Positions 1-9,913 of a DNA stretch of 64,000 bases are shown here, one piece after another. The stretch covers positions 1,116,001-1,180,000 of the forward strand of contig BSYQ01000005.1 of assembly GCA_030272585.1 (NCBI GenBank). Direction: 5' to 3'. The stretch is from Bryopsis sp. KO-2023 (Eukaryota > Chlorophyta > Ulvophyceae > Bryopsidales > Bryopsidaceae). The translations under genes were made by a program, and so were the position numbers. The notes beneath the pieces were generated by a model. The model ran no database searches, had not been told where the DNA came from, and saw nothing but the letters and a program-made list of their open reading frames with translations. How positions within the stretch are numbered: position 1 is the stretch's first letter; each line of letters begins with the position of its first letter.

Positions 1-817
1 CTATTCTCAAGTTTTCGACCACCTCGTTGAAAGAAGGCTGCTGTTCTTTGGGTGATTCTGTGTCCTGCTTTCTTGGCTCGGGTGAATTTTCACCGGATTC
101 CGCTGAGGAGGCGGTCGAAGTGGAAATCTGCACGGAGCTGGAGCCTGAAGTCTCCACCTTAGTGCTTGCACCTGTCGATTTGAAAACAAAAAATCATCAC
201 CTTCAATTCAGATTTTTTTCGTTTTTCCTTTTCCTTATGTAGCTTCCAGAAGTTCAACAAAAAATTCTAGCAGAATTTTTTTTTGAAGAAAGAAAAGGAG
301 TATTCAGAAGAAGAAAAAAACAGTCATACTGACGCAGCAATATGACAAAATGTCTGCCATGCGGCATGGCATGGTTGATCGGTTGACACCAAAAATTCTT
401 CTATTTATCTACACCTTCAAAAAATTATTGTGATCCGAAAAAAAATGTCCCCACCACCATTTCTGGAAGGAAAAAAAAATATCTTCGGAGGCTTTGGACG
501 GCGAACTCTGCAACCAAATCGGAAAACCACAAGCGGTGCCCGGGCCGCATATGTCCTAAAAATGCCTTTTATGATCTCCTTTCAAAACACAGAGCGCGCT
601 GCAGGAAAGCAGAGATCTCCACGGCAGACTACTCGCGTCCATTCAACGCTCCGGAAGGGATATGATCGATCGATCACTCCGTTGGGAAACGAAAGCTGCC
701 AGGCGAATCCTCACCTCCACCCGTCGTCGCAGTGCCTTGACCGTTCACAACGTGCGAGCCCATGAGCAAGGTCCCCAAGAGTGCAGCCACAACTGCAAAT
801 CTCATTCCAGCGTTCAT
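1..817 (-). CDS. Secreted Ser/Thr-rich protein, 5' part only (gene runs off the left edge)
   Basis: Exon 1 is 715-817, with the start at the ATG whose A is 817. It encodes a signal peptide beginning MNAGMRFAVVAALLG and ending near NGQG, and stops at a GTGAGG donor in phase 1. The next exon begins at 171 after a cag acceptor, in the matching phase, and is open to the window edge. It codes for a Ser/Thr/Glu-rich stretch ending FNEVVENLRI. A second in-frame Met at 805 is an alternative start. I do not recognise the family. The exon pairing is inferred from phase and splice sites; the rest of the gene lies outside the window. Confidence 0.5.
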
Positions 818-1120
818 TCTGAACTGTAAGCGCGTGCGTTCCTTTTTCCACGCCACGTTTCGTTCCCTTTTCTGTAGCAAAAGCGAGAATCAACGATCGA
901 GATCGTAAGGGAGAACAGAATATTTTTTTTTCAAGTTTGATCGCGAGCGAGAAGTGTTTTTTTATTTTCTTTGTGTTTCGAAGGAGTCGAAACGATGTTT
1001 TTTAGGGGAAGCGGTTGAGCGGCACTGATGTGACATTGAATGGGAGACGCCAAGGAGGACGGGAAGTGCCCTTGGTGCCATTTTTTTCCTTAAATCTGGA
1101 CTCTCGCGAGGTTTCCTTCT

Positions 1121-1328
1121 TCCCCACTTCTATTTGGAGTTGTTTTGGGGTGGATCCAAACCAACAGTGGTCAGTGTCGACTTTTTTTTCCCCACTTCTA
1201 TTTGGAGTTGTTTTGGGGTGGATCCAAACCAACAGTGGTCAGTGTCGACTTTTTTTTCCCCACTTCTATTTGGAGTTGTTTTGGGGTGGATCCAAACCAA
1301 CAGTGGTCAGTGTCGACTTTTTTTTTCT
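1121..1328. repeat. 68-bp minisatellite, three near-identical copies
   Basis: The unit begins CCCCACTTCTATTTGGAGTT and contains a GGATCC and a GTCGAC site. Copies recur every 68 bp (motif CTTCTATTTGG at about 1127, 1195 and 1263) with no difference I can see. Because 68 is not a multiple of three, all frames stay open, which gives spurious reading frames on both strands. It lies 0.3-0.5 kb upstream of the left-edge secreted gene. Confidence 0.9.
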
Positions 1329-1329
1329 C

Positions 1330-2195
1330 GTTGTTGATCTGTCTTTCTTGGATGAAAACGAAGTCGGGTGTGGGTGTGGGGGTGGGGAGGCAAGTTTCGT
1401 CGTTTCTCCTCTTTGTGAAACTGCCAAACAGTAGGTCATGAACATGTTGCGCAACATTTCATTCACAGGGTATTTTTCCTGGTTGGGAGGGACCACTGAG
1501 AATTGGACAATCAGCACACACAGCAAGAATTTCTTCTTGCTGTGGAAAATAGAATGCAACACCACAAACGACTCGATTACAACACACTGTTCAATTTCGA
1601 ACTCCCCCAATGCAAAACTAACAGTTTCCCCCCTTTTTCACTCGCTTTTCTTTTTTTTTCTTTTTCTAAGATCCTTCTTATTCGTTTTATTCACAAGACT
1701 GCTGCTTTGGTCCCATTTATCCATTATCAGTCAGAATTTTTTTCTTCTTTTTTTGAAAAGACCAAAACAGCAGTTTCTTGAAGAGAAAATCGTATATTGT
1801 AAAAAAGCAGCTCCGCGCGTTGAACTGCATTTTTGAAATCGTAGAAAAAGGGAAAGAAAATAATAAAAGAGAAAAAAAGCACCCATCCATTGGATACTCT
1901 GTGTCCAAAAAAAATTATCTCAAAAAGACACCTACACCTTACTATTCTTCTTTTCCTTCTTTTTTCTTATTCATTGACAAAAAATATATAAAAAGAAAAC
2001 ATTAATTAACCGTTCATATTTCTTTTACTGTTTCTTTGCTTTATCCTTCAAATCGTATGAGTTCGTAGTTCCAATAAATTCAACCCCAGGTATTAATATT
2101 CCAAAACACAAAAAGAGCACGGGGTAGTAATATACACATAAGTTGTGTGTTGATATTCTTTTTATTCAATGTATCTTTGCCAGAGCAGTGAATCT
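1330..2195. other. Non-coding spacer, pyrimidine-rich
   Basis: AT-rich with long T runs. I see no exon with convincing splice sites. It separates the left-edge gene (minus) from the 3' end of the Gly-rich gene (minus). Confidence 0.5.
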
Positions 2196-3147
2196 TTAGC
2201 GACCGTAGTGACCGAAGAAGTGGTGGTTACCACCACCACCTCCACCACCACCACCACCACCACCACCGCCTCCTCCTCCTCCTCCGCCGCCACCTCCAAA
2301 GAAGCCTACAGTAGTAGTGAAAACATCCCACAGAAAAAATAAGAACAGGATCCTTCATTTCTACACAGAACGAAACTGAAACTGAAGCAAAAACCAAGAA
2401 AACAGTTTCTACATCGAGAAAATCAGGGTAGCTTGAAAGAATTTATAACCCAGCAGGCACCATCCTGTCGATAAACGGCAGCCGCTGATTCTCTGTACAC
2501 GCGTGCGCAACTACATGGGATATGGCTCCCGCACATAGAGCGTCACATCGAGTCAAAGTCATTATGTATTCGATTGTACCTCGGGTCCTCTTTCCACCTC
2601 CGTGCCTCCTCCTGTTGCCGCTCTTCTTGTTCTTGTTCTTCCTGTTCCTGTTCTTGTTTTTCCTCCCACCAGACCCAGATTTCTTCCCAGACGATTTTTT
2701 CGACTTGGTATGAAGTCTGCGACTGAAGGTGAGAGGGCGGCTAGCAAGGAGATGCCTGGCGGCGGCCACGGATGTCGTCAACTCAGGCAGGGCCACGCCT
2801 GCAACGCACGCGCAGTCTAATGAGCTGGAGGGCACAAATAACACCCCAACAAACACAAACACACGGAGGATTCCACCAAAAGAACGAGCTGTGGCGATCA
2901 ACGCCGCCAACAGCCATGCAACCAGCGAAACACATATTATTGGATATCATCGTCCCCTTCCCAGCATAAACTCTCCCTCGCCCCACAATGAACTCATGAG
3001 AAATACCACCCCAACGCCGGTCCCGAACGTACCAACAAGACCAGTTTCAGTTTCCGCGTCAGACACGCGGCGGGCGTCAGAGGTCCGCGCAACGGAAAGT
3101 ACGGCGAGGATTGCGCACAGCAGTCCCAACTTTACGAAAGAGACCAT
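2196..3147 (-). CDS. Secreted basic, glycine-rich protein (3 exons, 147 aa)
   Basis: Exons 3033-3147, 2580-2798 and 2196-2305 join in phase 1 at both junctions and give one open frame ending in TAA. Exon 1 encodes a signal peptide (MVSFVKLGLLCAILAVLSVA). Exon 2 is strongly basic, with Lys/Asn/Arg/Gly repeats (KNRNRKNKNKK). Exon 3 is about 22 glycines in a row followed by NHHFFGHYGR. No catalytic domain is visible. Composition suggests a structural cell-wall or extracellular-matrix protein, or a polyanion binder; that is inference. The long frame 2443-2910 often called here lacks an ATG, and exon 2 uses its frame only from the cag acceptor at 2799. The exon structure rests on splice motifs and phase, not on homology. 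Confidence 0.6.
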
Positions 3148-3159
3148 GATAGAGTAGCA

Positions 3160-4990
3160 GTTCTATAGATCCAACCAAAGAAACTCTGCTCAGCGAAAAC
3201 ACGAACGGGTGTTGGATGAGAATACGGCTGGCGGAATCGTTTTATGGGCTGTACCTGTGTACTGGTGCTGAGCGGACAGATCATTGGACGTCAGGAGACG
3301 ATTAGCAAGCGATCTGTGGCAACCAAGAAAGAACACTTCTACCAGAGAAATGATACGACCCCTTATTGGCGGCGTAGTGCAACGACGACGTCCCGCGGAG
3401 CTATCAAAACTACCAATCAATCAATCAATAAAACTACCAATCCCTGAACGAGTGAACCCCTCCAGCGCATTCGATTTTGTTCGTGTGAAAAGCGCGTTTC
3501 AGTAGAAGCTTACGTACACATTGGTGTGAAGTGGGTCTTTTCTGATGAGGTGATTGTTGGTATTAGGTTGCGATAGGAGCTCTTGGGGTGGTGGTGGCCT
3601 CATTTTGCTGTAATTGATTGATTTTTTGATTGGTGGTGGCCTAATACTGTTCTTTTCTGCTATGTAATTATTGTTGTTATTGTTGTTTTCTGCTATAATG
3701 TAATCGAATTGGCTCCTCAAGGCAACATGGAATCATTGATGGAATGACTGATTGATCGGTGTGAAGTGATATGAGGGCTGGAACAAATCTATATCGTTCA
3801 CTGATACTCACCCCCCCCCCCCAAAAAAAAAAAAAAAAAAAAAAACAGTAGAAGGGGGAGGTGGTCAGTCTCCACCAAAGCACCATGGTTCGCCAGCTGT
3901 CCAAAAGACAACAGCCAAACAAACAAATCGAAATTACATCTATTTTTGTGCCGATCGGTACATCCATTTCACCGGATTGCGACTTGCAAACTTTTTTTTT
4001 CGTTTTTTTTTGTTTTTTCTCCACCACCGATCAGATTCTAATGGTACCCCCCAAAACCGATCACGTCTAGAAATACCGTTCAATTATGCTTTTCCCTTTC
4101 CTAAAGAAAAAAACGATTTTTTTGATTATCCACACATTTTTTTTCTTCTTTCTTGTCTTGAAAGGTTTAAACCAAACTTGAACAGCAGGATTTCTTTTTT
4201 ATGGTAAATTATGGGACCTACTTGATTCAAAAATAATATTGAAAAAAAAAAAACGAAAAAAAAAAAAAAAAACGGTAAAATAATAAGATGGCAGGAGGGG
4301 ACACGTTTATCCCTGTGGACTGATTTTTTTTTCTTTTTTTCTTTTTTTTTTCCTTTTTTTTTTGGCTGTGCTTGTCGACCCACCCTACCACCCTTTCCCT
4401 TTTTTCCCCCTTTTCGAAAGAGCAAAAGAAGGGACCTCCGAATTGAAATTGAAAAAAAACCACCACAAAATGAAAGAAAAAAAAAACAGTAAGAAAAAAA
4501 AAAGAAAAGACCACAAACAAACATAACGTAACATCTCATCCCTGCAATCTCCTTCTCCACTGAATAGCCCTACGGTCATTTTGAAATTAAAAAACCCCAG
4601 AAAAAACAACAAGAACAGATCACTGCTTGATTCCTAAAATCGACATACATCCCCCTCAAAGGCATGTCGATAAGTCTTTTTTTGTTTTGTTTTTTATCCT
4701 TAGGATATGTAAAAAAACATTTTTCTTTTTCTTTCCCGTCAAGTTACATAGTTTTCAAATTAAAAAAAAAAAACAAATCTGTTTGCGAAGGGTTTTTTCT
4801 CCTTTTTTTGTTTTGCTCATTGCCTACCAAATATCGATTTCTCACTCTCTTTCTCACACTTCTGCTTCTTGCTCACACACTCTCTCTCTCTCTTTTTTGG
4901 TTCTTTTTTCTCTTTTTTCTCTGCAAATTGATCATTCCATAGATTCTCTCTTTTTTGTTGTTAATGTTAAAAGAAGAAAAGAAAAAAATC
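3160..4990. other. Gene-poor homopolymer-rich spacer
   Basis: No convincing exon. It contains a C12 run running directly into an A23 run (3811-3845), many T8-T10 runs, and a purine/pyrimidine strand bias that flips around 4200-4500. The long reading frames on the minus strand here are Phe/Lys low-complexity products of these runs. Confidence 0.6.
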
Positions 4991-4992
4991 AC

Positions 4993-5245
4993 CTAACCTC
5001 CCCTGTTTCTTTTCTTTCTGCCCTCGGCAGCTGCTGCTTTGCACCAGGCGATCTTGATACATATATTTCTTGGCCAACAATGAGCGCACACCCAAGAATC
5101 CACCGGAGTGCATGCGTCGCACATCAGACGGCGGCCGCCCGCATTGGTTGAGGTTGATTCGCGGAGCTCTTGTTCTATTATGTCTTCCTCAGGAAGAAAC
5201 TGGACAAAAAAAAATGGAATCCTCAGAAAAAAAAAAAATAAATAA

Positions 5246-5283
<38 letters not shown>

Positions 5284-7049
5284 CAACAGAATGATTGGTT
5301 GGTTGGGTCATTCGATGTTTAAAGACAAGAATGGTGCGCAGCTCTATGTATGTCATATGCCAACCTTTTTAGCGAAACATTTCCTGTTGTATCAGCAAAA
5401 ATGAGCCTAGCCAAAGAATCGAAGGTTGAGCATGAAATGTATGTGGATGGGTTTGGACTATGAGGCTTTTGATTTTTCGACATGCTATGTTGGAAAAATC
5501 GAAACAAGCAAGGGAGCTGATCTGCTCAGTTTGGTCGTGGTCAGTGCTTGCATATGCATGAGTTTGGGTGTAAATTTGCAGCCGCTTTAAGATTTGATCG
5601 GAAGAAGGAGATGGGCTGGACAGTGAAAACCAGACTCAGATGATGGGGGGCTCAGGAAAGCAAGAAGACCTAGCTGCTCTTTTCGTTTATCGTTCAAGCC
5701 TCACCTGTGTTGTTGGATCCGAAAAAAGAATCTGGTTCATTAAAGTGGAGTTGCTCAAAACTGGGACCAACTCACTCTCCACAACACTGTCATCTGGAAC
5801 CACACCAAAAAGAGAATCACAAAGAAGTTATCAGCAAAACCATACAGTCGCACCTATTCCCACAGACAACCATAAAATTCCAAAACCACAAAAGCCACTG
5901 TATGTTAACAGATGGACGCTGACCAAGACCGGATAAACCGCAAAGGTGCAAAATCTTTTCAATTCCACGATGCAGGCTGCTGACAACCGATGGCTAGCAT
6001 ATGGTTCCGTGGGGAAGGGAAGTATTGATTTCGACAAAACCACTGACATGTTGCCAGCCACACAGCTGATTCGATACCAACCCCACCCCTCCCCCCTCAA
6101 AAAAAAAATGTCGAAAGGAGGCCAAACTTACGTCTGAACAATGTAGCGACCACGATCACTGCCGCCAGCTTGTTGGCTTGTCCAACATCGTCCCTGGCGG
6201 CTCTTGCAATCGCTTTCATGGTCACCACATCCCCATCTTTCAGTCTGTCTGCAGATTTCATGAGGAACTTTTGCCTCCAAAAATCGTCGAACCGGAGGCC
6301 CGACGCCAGAGCCATCACATCATTGAACGCCGACAGGATTCGGGATCCCCTGAATATGTTCCCGCTCTGGATAGCCTCATTCAGGCTGAAAGCGATTTGC
6401 TCAGAGGATACTGTGCTTATCAGGTCAGGGTTATTCAATGCTTTGGTCACGGGATCTGGAACCAGACACAAATCAGGGTTTGTCAACCAGCCAGATTTTT
6501 GATAAGGGAGTCCATGGACTGCAGGATGAGTCAATGGTGGAATTCACAGGCAGTGTGGCATAGAAAGATTCGGCATCTAGCCAGCTGTGTTGCGGGGTCT
6601 CCACAGCAGGTCCCTCCAATCACGCGCAGACGAAAGCAGTGTTTCTCGTCTGCGTTCCCATATCGCCCGGCATGTCCCAACCCGAGCGCGGTTGTGTGTA
6701 CTCATCGCTGTTGTAAGTGCACCGTGAGGCGTCACTACACTTGCAGGGACATTTTTGTACTGCCCTCTTATCTCCGCAAGGATATCGAGGGAGCTCGAAA
6801 CGCTCCGTTTGTTCCGCGGAGCCTCTCGCGACCGCGTCACGGGTCTAAAAGAACTGGGCGACAACGGGGAAAGCAATACTGGTCGAGTTCCGCCCATGGA
6901 CGCCACAGATTCCCCCCCCCACCATACGACCACAGGCACACGACTCCGACATGCACTCTCGGATACATACCTCCACCCGCCTCGGTTGTCGTGAAGGCCC
7001 CGAAGACCAAGATGGCCACTAAAAGGCAGACGCAGTTTGGAGAGTTCAT
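4993..7049 (-). CDS. Secreted protein with helical domain and six-Cys tail (4 exons, 232 aa), copy A
   Basis: Exons 6971-7049, 6132-6455, 5705-5793 and 4993-5199 join in phases 1, 1 and 0 to give one frame ending in TAG. Exon 1 is a signal peptide (MNSPNCVCLLVAILVFGAF). Exon 2 (about 108 aa) looks helical and contains ALASGLRFDDF and DGDVVTMKAIARAA. Exon 3 is a 29-codon acidic piece containing ILFSDPTT. Exon 4 has the tail CDACTPVDSWVCAHCWP, i.e. C-x2-C-x7-C-x2-C-x5-C-x5-C, then a Lys/Arg-rich end. The gene at 59476-61654 matches it exon by exon, with identical intron phases and an exon 3 of the same length (89 nt), which is strong evidence that both are real. I do not recognise the family. 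The signal peptide implies that the cysteines pair as disulfides outside the cytosol or bind metal. Confidence 0.72.
5249..5280. repeat. (TA)n microsatellite in intron 3
   Basis: About 16 TA units lying 50-80 nt upstream (minus-strand sense) of the last exon of the Cys-tail gene. It extends a false reading frame of Ile/Tyr repeats on the minus strand. Confidence 0.9.
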
Positions 7050-7831
7050 TTCTTCAGTTCCTTGGCGACACTATTTCCATGAGAGGAATTCGAGTGTGCT
7101 GTATATTATGGGGTGGTGCAGTGGCCTGATGCAATGAGTACCCTAGCGGCATGGGGCACTGTCGGCGGACACCTGGACAGTCCGACGAAACGAACTGTGA
7201 GTTAATTGTGGGAATGGAATCCACGTTTGGTGTGTAAGGTGTGGCCTTCCGGCCGGCGCCAACAGTCGTCAAAACCCGGAACCATCCCGCGTCGCCTTGA
7301 GATTTCGAGCTCCGCCACGTATTGATGCGGATTACGTTGAAACGCAAAAGAACAAGGACAGCATTTGAAAACCTGTGAAAGCCGAGTGTGTTGTGTCGTG
7401 ATGGTACTTGAAGTCGGGAGCGACTCCTCCATCTCCACACACGCAGTGAGGCTTTCTTGAGTGGTGCAAGACATCAAAAACACGACAACTGTGTAGCGCA
7501 ACTGTTCAGAGGATTCCACCTCATAAATCAAAACCGCAAGCCTGATCTATTTTGTGTGCACAGCTGTAACGCTTGCGAGCGTTGGTGGCAAGGTGAAAAT
7601 CTCATACGACTGGGCGTTAAATCTTGGCCCGACGAAAGAAGAAAACAACAAAACTGAAACCAACCCACAGAACCAAGCAAATCAGGCTCCTTTCCTCACT
7701 CTTGTCAGAAGTCGACGTCGCCTCACATGGCCATCGTGCGTTTCTGTGGGGTTTTTAATGGGGATTTCATTTTATCGATCCGGTGTGGCCGCCACTATCC
7801 GCACTAGGGGGACTGGCTTACAAAGACAGCA
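7050..7831. promoter_or_regulatory. Divergent intergenic region between a secreted gene and the protease gene
   Basis: The minus-strand Cys-tail gene starts at 7049 and the plus-strand trypsin-fold gene at 7832, so both promoters should lie here. A short block near 7720-7740 (GTCGCCTCACATGGCCAT) recurs as GTCGCATCACATGGCCAT near 53500, about 65-110 bp before the start of the second protease copy. It is a candidate control element kept after duplication. No TATA box is obvious. Confidence 0.3.
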
Positions 7832-9705
7832 ATGTTTTTCAGGCTCTTGATCGCTTTCTTGCTGTGTGCGCTGGCGTTTGGGAGAGAAATTATCAATCGC
7901 GACGGAGGTGGGGGTCGAAAAGGATTCGCCCGCCGCCTTGATCATCACCTGAGTTCCGATTGAAGCAATTTTTTAAGCGATCGTACCAAAAAAGACTGCT
8001 TGAGCAACAAAAGATGCGCGTTTTTCTGATTATCGTTTCATCAGCACAAGGTCTGCACTAGTAAAAATCAACTTATCCACACCCAAATGCCATCAGTAAT
8101 GTCCCTTGAGCGATTCTATGGAGGCTCGAAAAAGGTGTGGTTATGAAATTGCCCAATTGTACAATATAAATTGCAAGGAATAAAAAATTTCAAAATGCCT
8201 GATTGATTTTTTTGAGCGTTTTTAAGCAAAAGCTTTGAGTTCGACTGTTCATAGGTTATTTGAAAATATCAGATGATTTGGATGGTATTGAACGGCAGCT
8301 TCTACAAATGGATTCCTTTGAGGTGACTGAGTGCCTTAATTCCAGAATTCCATATGGCTGAGAAAAGTCACATGAATCTACGCTTGCCCAGTTTCGATTC
8401 AGCAGATGACCCAGCAACATGACATATCCATTTGTCACAGGCGAAAATGCTTTGTCATAGCTTTTTTTCGAGGGGGGCCCCTGTATATGTCACCTCACGA
8501 AAAAAAAAAAACCTATCAATAACAGCGTGCAGAGTTCTTTCCCTGAAAGCGTGCGCACGGGTGTGTTTGAACTGGATTTTCATGGAACCCTTTTTTACGT
8601 CGAGATTGAACAAGGCAGCTTGTTGCAGAAATTCTGACAGCAATATGGTTGCAATTTGTGGGTTTTCTGTCTTTTCATTTGTTCGGTTAATGCCGTGTCT
8701 TTCTGTTTTTTTTCAGGGAACCATAGTGGATGCCAATCGATTTCCGTACGTGGTTTCCATCAGACAGGCCAATGGAGCCCATTTGTGCTCGGGGGTTTTG
8801 ATTTCTGAAGATTTGGTTGTCACTGCAGCCAAGTGTTGGGAATTTATATTCGACTATCCCCTGGTGTACATAGGAGTACAAAATTCTGGGGTTGAATCTG
8901 TCAGGCAGGAGGTGCGTTCATGAACTCCAATGCTATTTTTCCCCCCATGGGTACAGTTTTGGATCATTTGGGTTTTCAGCCAAACTGTAAAAGAACCCAA
9001 GGATCAAATTTCCCTCTATCCTAACCGAAATCGAATTTGGTTTCCCTGGATGCTTATAGGTCAGACTGGCAACGAAAATGATTCCTGAACTTGGCTCCTC
9101 CCTCGAGCAACACAGCGCTCCCCTGGGGCTCATCCATCTCAACGCTACCGTGAATGTCCGGCTCCCCAGACTGTCATCCGAATCAGCAAACCCCAGCGAG
9201 AAGCTAGAGCTTCCCGGTTTTGGGAAGGACAATGCAACTGTATTTTTGTTCGACGAGATGCGGGTGGAAACACATGTGGTGCAGAACCAAGAAATCTGCG
9301 AAACAAATTGGGGTCCATCCGAGCTGGTTGAAACTGGTTTTTGCAGCCTGGGAGAAAATGGCCTCAGTTCATGCATTGGTGAGATCCAAAAGATCAAATC
9401 CCCTGATTGGATTTTCCTGGAATCGAGTTCAGAGAATTAAATTAAGCCAGGGTTTTGTGGGTTTGACTGCAGCTGATAGTGGCAGCCCAGTGATTCGGGC
9501 CGGTAAGATCCGAGGAGGGGATCCTTCTATGGACATCCTAGTTGGAATCGTAACTGGCGGTGGAATCTGTGACTATGATAAAGACAAGCCTGAAACTGTA
9601 GCGATCGACGTTTTCGAACACAAAGAGCAGCTACTCAAGGAGATTCAAATGGTGGGTCGATCAACATTGTCTGTCGAGCCATCTGTGAGTCCTAGAAATA
9701 GATAA
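7832..9705 (+). CDS. Trypsin-fold serine protease homologue lacking His and Asp of the triad, copy A
   Basis: Exons 7832-7907, 8255-8322, 8717-8911, 9060-9378 and 9473-9705 join in phases 1, 0, 0 and 1. Exon 1 is a signal peptide (MFFRLLIAFLLCALAFG). The 68-nt exon 2 was missed by reading frames alone, but it is conserved in copy B and resolves the phases. The S1 chymotrypsin fold starts near IVDANRFPYVVSI. The TAAHC box reads TAAKC, so the catalytic His is Lys. The DIAL region reads PLGLIHL, so Asp is absent. The Ser motif is SSCIADSGSP, with Ser kept. A family member with this loss should be proteolytically inactive, as in known serine protease homologues used for binding. The stop at 9705 may be intronic: a donor after the ATG codon at 9649 is phase-compatible with the transmembrane kinase exon at 9929 (see findings). 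Confidence 0.75.
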
Positions 9706-9913
9706 AAAAAAGAATTATATTTTAATGTTGAAAAAGAGAAAATTGCGGTTCATAGTGACTTGATTTGGGTTGTGATATCTAGCATGATGGAGAAGGCAAA
9801 CTTTTTTTTGGGGACACATTTTAGACTGATGCTTGTTCCCTTTCTGGAGCTTTTTTTTAGTTTTTTTTTCCAGCAGTGCAGACATATATAATTTTCTAGA
9901 CTGAGGTCTACTG

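Noticed and set aside
1015-1610. Several overlapping long reading frames on both strands
   Set aside because: They are produced by the 68-bp repeat, whose length keeps all frames open; no splice sites or domain.
2443-2910. Single-exon 155-aa gene
   Set aside because: It begins at TTG, not ATG, and the in-phase three-exon model explains the basic part and the poly-Gly end.
4126-4612. Phe/Lys-rich minus-strand proteins
   Set aside because: Low-complexity translation of T/A runs with no other support.
7832-7907. REIINRD after the signal peptide as the N-terminus (IVGG equivalent) of the protease fold
   Set aside because: Direct joining to the next fold exon is out of phase in both copies; the 68-nt exon intervenes, and IVDANRFPY fits the IVGG position better.
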